Assembly (NCBI RefSeq): GCF_025215155.1
Contig: NZ_JALHAM010000111.1
Source: Dryocola clanedunensis
GTDB lineage: Bacteria; Pseudomonadota; Gammaproteobacteria; Enterobacterales; Enterobacteriaceae
DNA: 64,000 nt
Strand: one strand, 5' to 3'
Positions 35,344 through 42,209 of the stretch are shown piece after piece. The stretch's first letter is position 1. Each line of letters begins with the position of its first letter. Under the pieces are notes generated by a model. That model did no database searches. It was not told the origin of the DNA and saw only the letters and a list, made by a program, of their open reading frames with translations. Made by a program: the position numbers and the translations under genes.

Positions 35344-35906
35344 AAAAGTGGCTAACGCTATTCGTGGTAATGACGCTGAGCGCCTGTAGCAGCAGCGATG
35401 ACGGCAAAACGTATTACCAGCTGCCTCAAAGCTCAAAGCCTGCTATGCAGGCTGTGAGCCAGCCAGGTACTCATCTGTTATGGGTCGAGCAGGTTTCTGT
35501 GCCTGATTACCTCGCCGGCAACGGCGTGGTTTACCAGACCAGCGATGTGAAGTACGTCATTGCGACCAATAATCTGTGGGCAAGTCCTCTGGACCAGCAG
35601 CTGCGGACCACGCTTGTCAGTAACCTGGGAAGCGCATTACCCGGCTGGGTAGTGGCTTCTCAACCGCTGGGTTACGATCAGGATACTCTGAATATTAACG
35701 TCACCGGTTTCCACGGGCGTTATGACGGCAAAGTTGTGGTCAGCGGCGAGTGGCTGTTAAATCATCAGGGGCAGCTCATCAAAAAGCCGTTCCATATTGA
35801 GATCAAACAGCAGGAAGATGGCTATGATGCGATGGTGAAAACGCTCGCTCAGGCCTGGCAGCAGGAGGCTCAAAGCATCGCAAGCGAGCTTTCACGCCTG
35901 AATTAA
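35340..35906 (+). CDS. pqiC: PqiC, outer-membrane lipoprotein of the Pqi system
   Basis: PqiC (YmbA) sits at the outer membrane and contacts the PqiB needle. It has 188 residues (E. coli 187). The signal peptide MKKWLTLFVVMTLSAC carries a clear lipobox LSAC at residues 13-16. The following residues are Ser-Ser-Ser-Asp, with no Asp at +2, which suits outer-membrane sorting. The ABC-type auxiliary domain DUF330 fills the rest. Coding starts within the pqiB stop. Confidence 0.94.
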   Translation: MKKWLTLFVVMTLSACSSSDDGKTYYQLPQSSKPAMQAVSQPGTHLLWVEQVSVPDYLAGNGVVYQTSDVKYVIATNNLWASPLDQQLRTTLVSNLGSALPGWVVASQPLGYDQDTLNINVTGFHGRYDGKVVVSGEWLLNHQGQLIKKPFHIEIKQQEDGYDAMVKTLAQAWQQEAQSIASELSRLN

Positions 35907-35924
35907 TTAGTCCGTACCGCACAA

Positions 35925-35970
35925 AAAAGCTGCGTACTTTACTTCTCTGGTAAAGCGCAGCTTTTCTTTT
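35925..35970 (+). terminator. Terminator of the rlmL-uup-pqiABC operon
   Basis: AAAAGCTGCG pairs with CGCAGCTTTT. An inner stem CTTTAC / GTAAAG encloses TTCTCTG, and TTTTCTTTT follows. Confidence 0.88.
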
Positions 35971-36163
35971 GGGCTGAATTCGTTACCTGTGCGAGTTCAC
36001 ATTTTTTGTACAAATGATATCCCGTGTAGCTCACAAATATGACATTGGCGTGAATTTTGCGCATTGACGATCCTGGTGTTTACAGGTATTCGTTAGATGT
36101 GGTTGCACGCTTTGTAATCACTGTTTTCTTTCCACCAGACTAAAGTAATGAGGGAAACGAGGC

Positions 36164-36331
36164 ATGAAGAGACAAAAACGAGATCGCCTGGAACGGGCTC
36201 ATCAACGTGGTTATCAGGCAGGTATCGCAGGACGCTCCAAAGAGATATGTCCTTACCAGACACTAAATCAGAGGTCGTACTGGATGGGAGGCTGGCGAGA
36301 AGCCATGGAAGACAGGGCGGTTACCGCGTAA
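36164..36331 (+). CDS. rmf: RMF, ribosome modulation factor
   Basis: RMF drives 70S ribosomes into inactive 100S dimers in stationary phase. The frame encodes 55 residues beginning MKRQKRDRLERAHQRGYQAG and continuing IAGRSKEICPYQTLNQRSYW. It differs from E. coli RMF at only a few positions. The composition is strongly basic. ATG 36164 has an AGGGAAACGAGG ribosome site. A larger overlapping frame (36148-36393) is spurious. In E. coli expression depends on ppGpp and growth rate. The gene converges on fabA. Confidence 0.95.
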   Translation: MKRQKRDRLERAHQRGYQAGIAGRSKEICPYQTLNQRSYWMGGWREAMEDRAVTA

Positions 36332-36343
36332 TCACTGTCTCTT

Positions 36344-36378
36344 TAGAAAAAGAAACCTCCGCATGGCGGAGGTTTCAC
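36344..36378. terminator. Shared terminator between rmf and fabA
   Basis: GAAACCTCCGC / GCGGAGGTTTC (36352-36376) is an 11-base perfect stem with an ATG loop. TTTCTTTTT follows on the minus strand, so it is strong for fabA. The plus side has only TTTTC a few bases on. Confidence 0.88.
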
Positions 36379-36389
36379 GTTTTCGGGGA

Positions 36390-36908
36390 TTAGAAAGCGG
36401 TGGTGTCTTTGAACAGACCCACTTTCATGTCGGTGGCGGTGTAAATCACGCGACCATCCACCAGAACTTCGCCGTCCGCCATGCCCATGATCAGGCGACG
36501 GTTAATAACGCGTTTGAAGTGAATACGGTACGTCACTTTCTTTGCAGTAGGCAGGATTTGGCCCTGGAGCTTAACTTCACCTACGCCCAGCGCACGACCT
36601 TTGCCTTCGCCACCCAGCCAGCCCAGATAGAAACCTACCAGCTGCCACATGGCATCCAGGCCCAGACAGCCAGGCATGACCGGATCGCCAATGAAGTGGC
36701 ACGCAAAGAACCACAGGTCCGGAGTAATATCCAGTTCAGCTTCAACGTAACCTTTATCGAAGTGACCGCCGTCTTCGGTCATTTTGACCACGCGGTCCAT
36801 CATCAGCATGGGTGGCGCAGGTAAGCGTGGGCCTTCAGCACCAAACAGTTCGCCACGACCAGAGGCAAGAAGATCTTCTTTTGTATAGGATTCGCGTTTA
36901 TCTACCAT
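36390..36908 (-). CDS. fabA: FabA, 3-hydroxydecanoyl-ACP dehydratase/isomerase
   Basis: FabA dehydrates 3-hydroxydecanoyl-ACP and isomerises the product to cis-3-decenoyl-ACP, the committed step of anaerobic unsaturated fatty acid synthesis. At 172 residues it equals E. coli. The catalytic H71 and D85 are in CHFIGDPVMPG and CLGLDAMWQ. Operators for FadR and FabR are recognisable upstream (36947-36982). Confidence 0.97.
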   Translation of the reverse strand: MVDKRESYTKEDLLASGRGELFGAEGPRLPAPPMLMMDRVVKMTEDGGHFDKGYVEAELDITPDLWFFACHFIGDPVMPGCLGLDAMWQLVGFYLGWLGGEGKGRALGVGEVKLQGQILPTAKKVTYRIHFKRVINRRLIMGMADGEVLVDGRVIYTATDMKVGLFKDTTAF

Positions 36909-36946
36909 GTCTACAGTAAGCCTTTTTATAAAGAAGCACGCAGGTT

Positions 36947-36964
36947 AGCTAACACGTGTACGCT
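36947..36964 (-). promoter_or_regulatory. FabR operator of fabA
   Basis: On the minus strand the bases read AGCGTACACGTGTTAGCT, a palindromic site like those described for FabR at E. coli fabA and fabB. It lies 39 bases before the fabA start. Confidence 0.75.
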
Positions 36965-36965
36965 C

Positions 36966-36982
36966 AACAAGTCCGATCAGTT
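36966..36982 (-). promoter_or_regulatory. FadR activator site of fabA
   Basis: The minus strand reads AACTGATCGGACTTGTT, matching the FadR site of E. coli fabA. It overlaps the last two codons of lonH, so operator and coding sequence share bases. Confidence 0.75.
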
Positions 36983-38731
36983 GTGGTTGAACCAGTTGAG
37001 CCAACGCAGCGGCCAGGGATAGCGATGCCGAATGTCCTGAGCGGTGGCCTGAGCAATGCGCTCCTGGACCGCCCGCATCAGCGTATTTTGTCCTTCGCCA
37101 TCCCATGGCAAATTCGTTAATAAGGGTAGCGCATCAGCAACTTCATCGATGGCCCATATCGTGAATTGTCCTTTTTCGACTGCATCGAGTACGTCCTGAT
37201 GCAGGCAGAGATGTCGTATGTTAGAAACAGGGATAATCACTCCCTGCACGCCCGTCAGCTCGCGCTGCTGACAGATGCGGAAGAAACCTTCAATCTTCTC
37301 GTTAAGTCCGCCCACTGGCTGTACGCGGCCAAACTGGTCAACTGAACCTGTCACGGCGATATGCTGATAAATAGGGACATTTGCAAGGGCGCTGATTAAT
37401 GCGCACAGCTCAGCCATTGACGCACTATCACCGTCCACTTCACTGTAGGATTGCTCAAAGGTGAGGGAGGCCGAGAAGGGAATCTGCTGTTCCAGCTGCA
37501 GCTCCGACATCAGAAACGCCTGCATGATCATCATGCCCTTCGCGTGAATGTTGCCGCCCAGCTCAGCTTTGCGTTCCACATCCGTAAACTCACCGTCGCC
37601 TGTATGCACGACGCAGCTGATACGCGACGGTTCGCCGAAGGCTCGTGGATGGCCTGGGAATTCAATTACTGACAGCGCGTTAATTTGCCCGACCATTTCC
37701 CCTTCGGTTTCGATGAGGATCTGTTCGAGCAATATTTCGTCCTGCATGCGCTCCGCAAGGTAGCCTTCACGCCATTCTCGTTGAACCAACATTTGCGTGA
37801 GTTGCTCACCGCTAAAAGTGTCGTTCTCGGTAAAGGCAGTCACTTCTCGAAGCAGGCGGGTTAACCAGAGGGGAGATAACGGCAGCGTTTCCTGATCGCC
37901 CGTATAGCGTACAGCTTCGCGAATCAATGTTGTCCAGGCATCTTCTCCTGGAGAGGGTAATTGCTTCGCCTGGGCAGTGGCATGGATCCACTGGCGCCAC
38001 AGCGCAACCTCTTCCGCTGCGGTAATTTGCAGGTTTTCTTCAAACTCGCTGTAAATTGCCAGCTCAGCCAGTTCCGGCTCCATCTCCTGGAAATCAGCAA
38101 GAGATTCCCGTTCGCCGACAAGGACAAGCTTTAGATCTAATGGCAGGGAAGGAACGCTGATCGGCAGCGGCCGTGTTTCGTCCGGGGAGATCCAGTCAAA
38201 GCGCTTCTGGAGGGCCATCTGTTTCAGGCGTAACCAAAGCAGCGGCTGTGCCAGCACGCTACGCAGGGATAACACCAGGACACCACCGTTTGCGCGGTGA
38301 ATCAGGCCGGGGGTAAGACTAACATCGCCGTTAAACTGGCGTACGCAGCCAAACAGCTGCTCAGCTTCAATCCAGTCAGCAACGACCACTTCGCCGTAGC
38401 CGCAGAACTTATCATCGCTTTCTTGCACAGGGCGAAGCATGACATGGTTGCCTTCGATTGCATATTGGCCACCCGTCAGCGTTTCGTTGGGCTGCCAGAC
38501 TTCGCGCGTTGCCGTGGCTATCAGATTAAGGTACTCGAACTCTTCAGCGGCTTTTACCAGCATCAGATCAGCCGAGGCTACCGGTTGGCTTAGCTGTTGC
38601 AGGCCGTAAAACAGACGCGGCTGGACAGCACAGAAGGGAGCAGAGTCGGTGTCATAAGGCTGCGCAAACAGTTCCAGATAACTCTCGGTATCGGGAACAA
38701 GGGCTCGCCATTCAAGTCGATTAGTCGTCAA
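36977..38731 (-). CDS. lonH: LonH (YcbZ), Lon-like protease without the ATPase domain
   Basis: This 584-residue protein (E. coli 586) has a Lon-type Ser-Lys protease domain at the C-terminal end and a diverged N-terminal region. The catalytic serine lies in DGDSASMAELCALISA, and the lysine in GGLNEKIEGFF. In E. coli it is a putative ATP-independent protease of poorly known role. The start is TTG at 38731, giving TTNRLEWRALVPDTESY, aligned with the E. coli N-terminus. No in-frame ATG fits, and the ribosome site is weak, so low translation is likely. Confidence 0.92.
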   Translation of the reverse strand: MTTNRLEWRALVPDTESYLELFAQPYDTDSAPFCAVQPRLFYGLQQLSQPVASADLMLVKAAEEFEYLNLIATATREVWQPNETLTGGQYAIEGNHVMLRPVQESDDKFCGYGEVVVADWIEAEQLFGCVRQFNGDVSLTPGLIHRANGGVLVLSLRSVLAQPLLWLRLKQMALQKRFDWISPDETRPLPISVPSLPLDLKLVLVGERESLADFQEMEPELAELAIYSEFEENLQITAAEEVALWRQWIHATAQAKQLPSPGEDAWTTLIREAVRYTGDQETLPLSPLWLTRLLREVTAFTENDTFSGEQLTQMLVQREWREGYLAERMQDEILLEQILIETEGEMVGQINALSVIEFPGHPRAFGEPSRISCVVHTGDGEFTDVERKAELGGNIHAKGMMIMQAFLMSELQLEQQIPFSASLTFEQSYSEVDGDSASMAELCALISALANVPIYQHIAVTGSVDQFGRVQPVGGLNEKIEGFFRICQQRELTGVQGVIIPVSNIRHLCLHQDVLDAVEKGQFTIWAIDEVADALPLLTNLPWDGEGQNTLMRAVQERIAQATAQDIRHRYPWPLRWLNWFNHN

Positions 38732-38904
38732 AGTCGCTATTTATTAATTAGATGTAAAGGCGCGATTATACAAGAATAGAGAGGGCAGCACACGGTTAAT
38801 GCAGATAACAACTTCATCAGGCTCACAGCTTTCATTTTTCAGATGAGCGAAAGCGGTAAAAACTGTTATCCTGAAGTAAGTTACGCGGTCACACTGAGAT
38901 GACG

Positions 38905-39357
38905 ATGAAATATCAACAGTTAGAAAATCTCGAGAGCGGCTGGAAGTGGAAGTATCTGGTTAAGAAGCACCGTGAAGGCGAACTGATTACACGGTACATT
39001 GAGGCCAGTGCGGCAAAAGAGGCCGTAGATACGTTGCTTAGCCTTGAAAATCAACCAGTCCAGGTCATTGGGTGGATAGAGCAGCATATGAATCCTGTGC
39101 TTCATAATCGTATGAAGCAGACGATTCGTGCTCGCCGCAAGCGTCATTTTAACGCTGAGCATCAGCATACTCGCAAGAAATCTATCGATCTGGAATATCT
39201 GGTCTGGCAAAGACTGGCAGGGTTGGCTCAGCGCCGCGGATGTACGCTGTCTGAAACGATTGTACAGCTGATTGAAGATGCTGAGCGCAAAGAGAAATAC
39301 GCCAGTCAGATGTCGAATCTGAAACAGGACCTGCAAGCTTTGCTCGGTAAGGAATAA
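38905..39357 (+). CDS. matP: MatP, macrodomain Ter organiser
   Basis: MatP binds matS sites in the terminus region, bridges them and interacts with ZapB, while excluding MukBEF from Ter. I take ATG 38905 (MKYQQLENLESGWKWKYL), giving 150 residues as in E. coli. An ATG two codons earlier is possible. The N-terminal four-helix bundle, the ribbon-helix-helix (HTRKKSIDLEYLVWQRLAG) and the C-terminal coiled coil are intact. It converges on ompA with a shared terminator. Confidence 0.95.
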   Translation: MKYQQLENLESGWKWKYLVKKHREGELITRYIEASAAKEAVDTLLSLENQPVQVIGWIEQHMNPVLHNRMKQTIRARRKRHFNAEHQHTRKKSIDLEYLVWQRLAGLAQRRGCTLSETIVQLIEDAERKEKYASQMSNLKQDLQALLGKE

Positions 39358-39403
39358 AGCTTTTTCCTCCGGCGCTTATCGATTTCCCCCGATTTCAGAC
39401 AAT

Positions 39404-39431
39404 AAAAAACCCCGCCTTGGCGGGGTTTTTT
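39404..39431. terminator. Bidirectional terminator between matP and ompA
   Basis: AAAAAACCCCGCC and GGCGGGGTTTTTT form a perfect 13-base stem with a TT loop. It serves the convergent genes matP and ompA. Confidence 0.95.
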
Positions 39432-39443
39432 TATAACGGTAAC

Positions 39444-40511
39444 TTATGCCGCAGGCTGAGTTACAACGTCTTTAACACCTTTAACTTCGATCTCTACGCG
39501 ACGATCTGGAGCCAGGCAATCGATCAGCTTAGCTTTAGGACCTACGTTGTCACAGGTGTTGCCAGTCACTGGGTTAGATTCGCCCATACCACGTGGGGAG
39601 ATCTTGTTAGCTGGGATACCTTTAGAGATCAGGTAATCAACAACAGACTGTGCACGCTTGTCAGACAGCTTCTGGTTGTACTGGTCGGAACCGATACGGT
39701 CGGTGAAGCCCAGAACGACAACAGAGCCATCTTTCGGATCCAGGTTGCTCAGCTGGGTGTACAGCTGATCCAGTGCCTGTTGACCTTCCGGCTTCAGAGT
39801 AGATTTGTTGAAGTTGAACAGAACATCAGACTTCAGAGTGAAGTGCTTGGTCTGTACTTCTGGAGCTGGTGCTGGAGCAGGAGCAACAACTGGTGCGTTA
39901 TCTTCCTGACCGAAACGGTAGGAAACACCCAGGCTCAGCATGCCGTTGTCTGGACGAGTACCAACGGTCTGTGCATCACCGATGTTGTTAACCCACTGGT
40001 ATTCCAGACGGGTAGCGATGTCACGGGTCATAGCCCACTCAACACCACCAGCGAATACTGGGGAAACACCTGTGTCGTGATCGCTCTGACGACCTACACC
40101 AACAACGTTGTTGGTGGAATCAGCACGCCATACCATACCACCCAGACGAGTATAGATATCTAAATCGTCAGTAACTGGGTAGCCCAGTTTAGCAGTCAGC
40201 TGAACGCCTTGTGCTTTGAACGCGCCGTTAACCTGGTCGCCTTTATAAGGCATACGGCCTAACCAGTCGTAGCCCATTTCGAAGCCAACGTACGGGTTAA
40301 CCTGATAGCCACCGAACGCACCAGCACCCAACTGACTTTCGTGAGTTGTGCCGTTGTTGTTCTGATAGCCGTTGCCGTAGAAACCGGTGTCATGGAACTG
40401 AGACCAGCCCAGTTTACCACCTGCATACCAGGTGTTATCTTTTGGAGCGGCCTGCGCTACGGTAGCGAAGCCAGCCAGTGCCACTGCAATCGCGATAGCT
40501 GTCTTTTTCAT
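39444..40511 (-). CDS. ompA: OmpA, outer-membrane protein A
   Basis: This abundant 8-strand barrel porin has a periplasmic peptidoglycan-binding domain. From ATG 40511 (MKKTAIAIAVALAGFATVAQ) it has 355 residues (E. coli 346). The signal peptide is cut at AQA-A. The barrel spans about 22-190. A Pro/Ala hinge (APAPAPAP) follows, then the OmpA-like domain with GFTDRIGSDQYNQKLSDKRA. An in-frame ATG 11 codons upstream (40544) is open in this genome, but I reject it because the signal peptide starts at 40511. Confidence 0.96.
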   Translation of the reverse strand: MKKTAIAIAVALAGFATVAQAAPKDNTWYAGGKLGWSQFHDTGFYGNGYQNNNGTTHESQLGAGAFGGYQVNPYVGFEMGYDWLGRMPYKGDQVNGAFKAQGVQLTAKLGYPVTDDLDIYTRLGGMVWRADSTNNVVGVGRQSDHDTGVSPVFAGGVEWAMTRDIATRLEYQWVNNIGDAQTVGTRPDNGMLSLGVSYRFGQEDNAPVVAPAPAPAPEVQTKHFTLKSDVLFNFNKSTLKPEGQQALDQLYTQLSNLDPKDGSVVVLGFTDRIGSDQYNQKLSDKRAQSVVDYLISKGIPANKISPRGMGESNPVTGNTCDNVGPKAKLIDCLAPDRRVEIEVKGVKDVVTQPAA

Positions 40512-40650
40512 TTTTTGCGCCTCATTATCATCCAAATAGGCCATGAGCCTTAAATCTTAAAGCCCAGGGTTTAATCCTTCGCCCGGGTACACGCTCAATT
40601 GTTACTCTACCGATCAATCGGTGTTATGAAGAGCAACCCTGGCGAGCTAA
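40512..40650 (-). promoter_or_regulatory. ompA 5' leader
   Basis: The roughly 130-base leader keeps E. coli features: GATCGGTAGAGTAACAATTGA in the 5' stem region and ATGAGGCGCAAAAAATG at the start codon, where MicA pairs in E. coli. Unlike E. coli, where a T more makes the leader word ATGGCGTATTTTGGATGA end in a stop, here ATGGCCTATTTGGATGATAA stays open into ompA. The rest of the 355-base gap to sulA, about 40650-40866, shows no gene. Confidence 0.6.
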
Positions 40651-40866
40651 AGTCTACAACGTAGTTAGAAACTTACAAGTGTGAACTCGGTCAGGCATAT
40701 GAAAAAAAACGACTGGCGTACACATTTGCTAACATCTCTGGCGGTAAATTAAGCTTGAGATTCGGCCTGGAGTCGCGCCATAAGCGGCTTGCGAAGGGGA
40801 TTCACGAATAAACACAGAGCGTTATAGGAATCATATAAAAAGTTCCAGGATTTATCTTAAATTTAC

Positions 40867-41376
40867 TTAATGATACAAACTAGAATGAATTTTTAGCCCA
40901 CTGCGTGGTCTGTTAGCGGATCCCTGGGGGCGATTCGGTCGCATAACGAGCCCGATCGCATTACCTTTTTCAGCTGCATTAGTCAGTCGATAATGCTCTT
41001 CATCTGTAAGTTCATCCGATAACCAGCCGATAACAACACTGTAATTTCCTGTCTCTAGTGCTTTTACCATAGCATCAACGGTGAAAAGTGCATCCAGTTG
41101 ACTCACCTGCATGACTTTGGCAAGAGGTAACCCTGACGCCTCAACCCACTGGCGACTCAATTTTTGTTTTGGCGTGAGCCAAAGCTGCCAGCGTGATTGT
41201 TGGCTGAGCTGTTGTAAAAGCGGTAGCAGCAACAGTTGAGTCATCCATGGCTGGTCTTCGCTGTAGGCCACTTCACTAATCAATCCTCTGATCTCATGGT
41301 CTGCCTGTGTAGCGGCAGGGGAGAGCGCTTTTGTCGCGCGATAAGCAAGATGAGTTCGGTAGTTATAAGTATGCAT
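40867..41376 (-). CDS. sulA: SulA, SOS cell division inhibitor
   Basis: SulA binds FtsZ monomers and blocks division during the SOS response. It is degraded by Lon. From ATG 41376 the protein has 169 residues, the E. coli length. The conserved core ISEVAYSEDQPWMTQLLLL, LTPKQKLSRQWVEASGLPL and the C-terminal Lon-recognition tail SGLKIHSSLYH are present. The N-terminal 25 residues differ from E. coli. Upstream in-frame ATGs (41409, 41433) would cross the LexA box and are not used. Confidence 0.94.
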   Translation of the reverse strand: MHTYNYRTHLAYRATKALSPAATQADHEIRGLISEVAYSEDQPWMTQLLLLPLLQQLSQQSRWQLWLTPKQKLSRQWVEASGLPLAKVMQVSQLDALFTVDAMVKALETGNYSVVIGWLSDELTDEEHYRLTNAAEKGNAIGLVMRPNRPQGSANRPRSGLKIHSSLYH

Positions 41377-41397
41377 AGTGAATCCCGCCTGGTGGGT

Positions 41398-41417
41398 TAC
41401 TGTATGCATATACAGTA
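41398..41417. promoter_or_regulatory. LexA box of sulA
   Basis: TACTGTATGCATATACAGTA is a near-perfect match to the LexA consensus CTGT-N8-ACAG. It lies 21 bases before the sulA start codon. Confidence 0.95.
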
Positions 41418-41594
41418 ATGCCTGTTCGGGCAAAGATCAATCAAAATTTCGGAAGACGTCTCGCAATTTTTTCATACAAATTGCGCATTTTTTAATTTGC
41501 TGTTGCAGCCGGCAGTCAGGTTACTTATTTTTCTGTTACGGGAAGGGGTAATAAAAAAAGCGTAATTTAATCCATGAAAAGTAAGGATATATTC

Positions 41595-42209
41595 ATGAGT
41601 ATGAAGTCTTACGAAAGGATACATCAGTCGCAAGAATATCTCTCACCTCTGGGCGATGTTGAATATCATGCGCAGTTCGGTGGCTACAGTCTTTCCGTTG
41701 AAACTGTGGTCTTTGCCATGATTTCTGAAGGGGAGCTTTATCTGCGGGCATGTGAAGAGTGTGAAAGTTACTTTGTGAAGAAAGCTTCTCCGCCTTTGAT
41801 TTTCAGCAAACGCGGCCGCCCCATAGCGCTAAACTATTACCGCGTTGATGATGAGCTTTGGGAGGATTCGAATAAACTGCTGCATCTCTCATCGGAAGCG
41901 TTAAGAAGCGCCCGTCGGGAACGTTCAGGACGTAAGCTCCAGAAGCGTTTGAAAGATTTACCCAACTTGTCTGCAAATCTGGAAATTATGCTCTGGGAAG
42001 CAGGTATTACGGACATCCGCACGCTGTATGCTTACGGAGCACGGCGTAGCTGGATTAAGTTGCGCACCGTTAAAAAGTGCGTTGGCCTGAAAATTCTTTT
42101 ATCCCTGGCGGGAGCAATATCCGGGATTCATGAAGCAGCGCTCCCGGCGAGAACTCGCCAGGAGCTAGCTGAATGGTACAAACAGTACGAGCAGCGTAAA
42201 CGACGTTAA
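41595..42209 (+). CDS. sxy: Sxy/TfoX, competence co-activator of CRP-S promoters
   Basis: Sxy acts with CRP at CRP-S sites of DNA-uptake genes. The N-terminal TfoX domain (about 1-95) and C-terminal TfoX domain (about 105-195, with LKDLPNLSANLEIMLWEAGI) are both recognisable. The sequence is more diverged from E. coli than its neighbours. I choose ATG 41595 (MSMKSYERIHQSQEYL), since AAGGA lies seven bases upstream, giving 204 residues (E. coli 209). Alternatives are ATG 41574 and 41601. It converges on yccS with four bases of overlap. Confidence 0.88.
   Translation: MSMKSYERIHQSQEYLSPLGDVEYHAQFGGYSLSVETVVFAMISEGELYLRACEECESYFVKKASPPLIFSKRGRPIALNYYRVDDELWEDSNKLLHLSSEALRSARRERSGRKLQKRLKDLPNLSANLEIMLWEAGITDIRTLYAYGARRSWIKLRTVKKCVGLKILLSLAGAISGIHEAALPARTRQELAEWYKQYEQRKRR

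Noticed and set aside
36148..36393. Open plus-strand frame of 81 codons overlapping rmf and fabA
   Set aside because: The real gene is rmf in another frame (36164-36331). This frame runs through the rmf/fabA terminator.
39417..40163. Open plus-strand frame of 248 codons inside ompA
   Set aside because: It is antisense to ompA, whose strong codon bias removes stops in the opposite strand. The translation has no family resemblance.
41434..41594. CRP-S site before sxy
   Set aside because: TCGCAATT and ATTGCGCA words are present, but their spacing and order do not give a convincing 22-base CRP-S site by eye.
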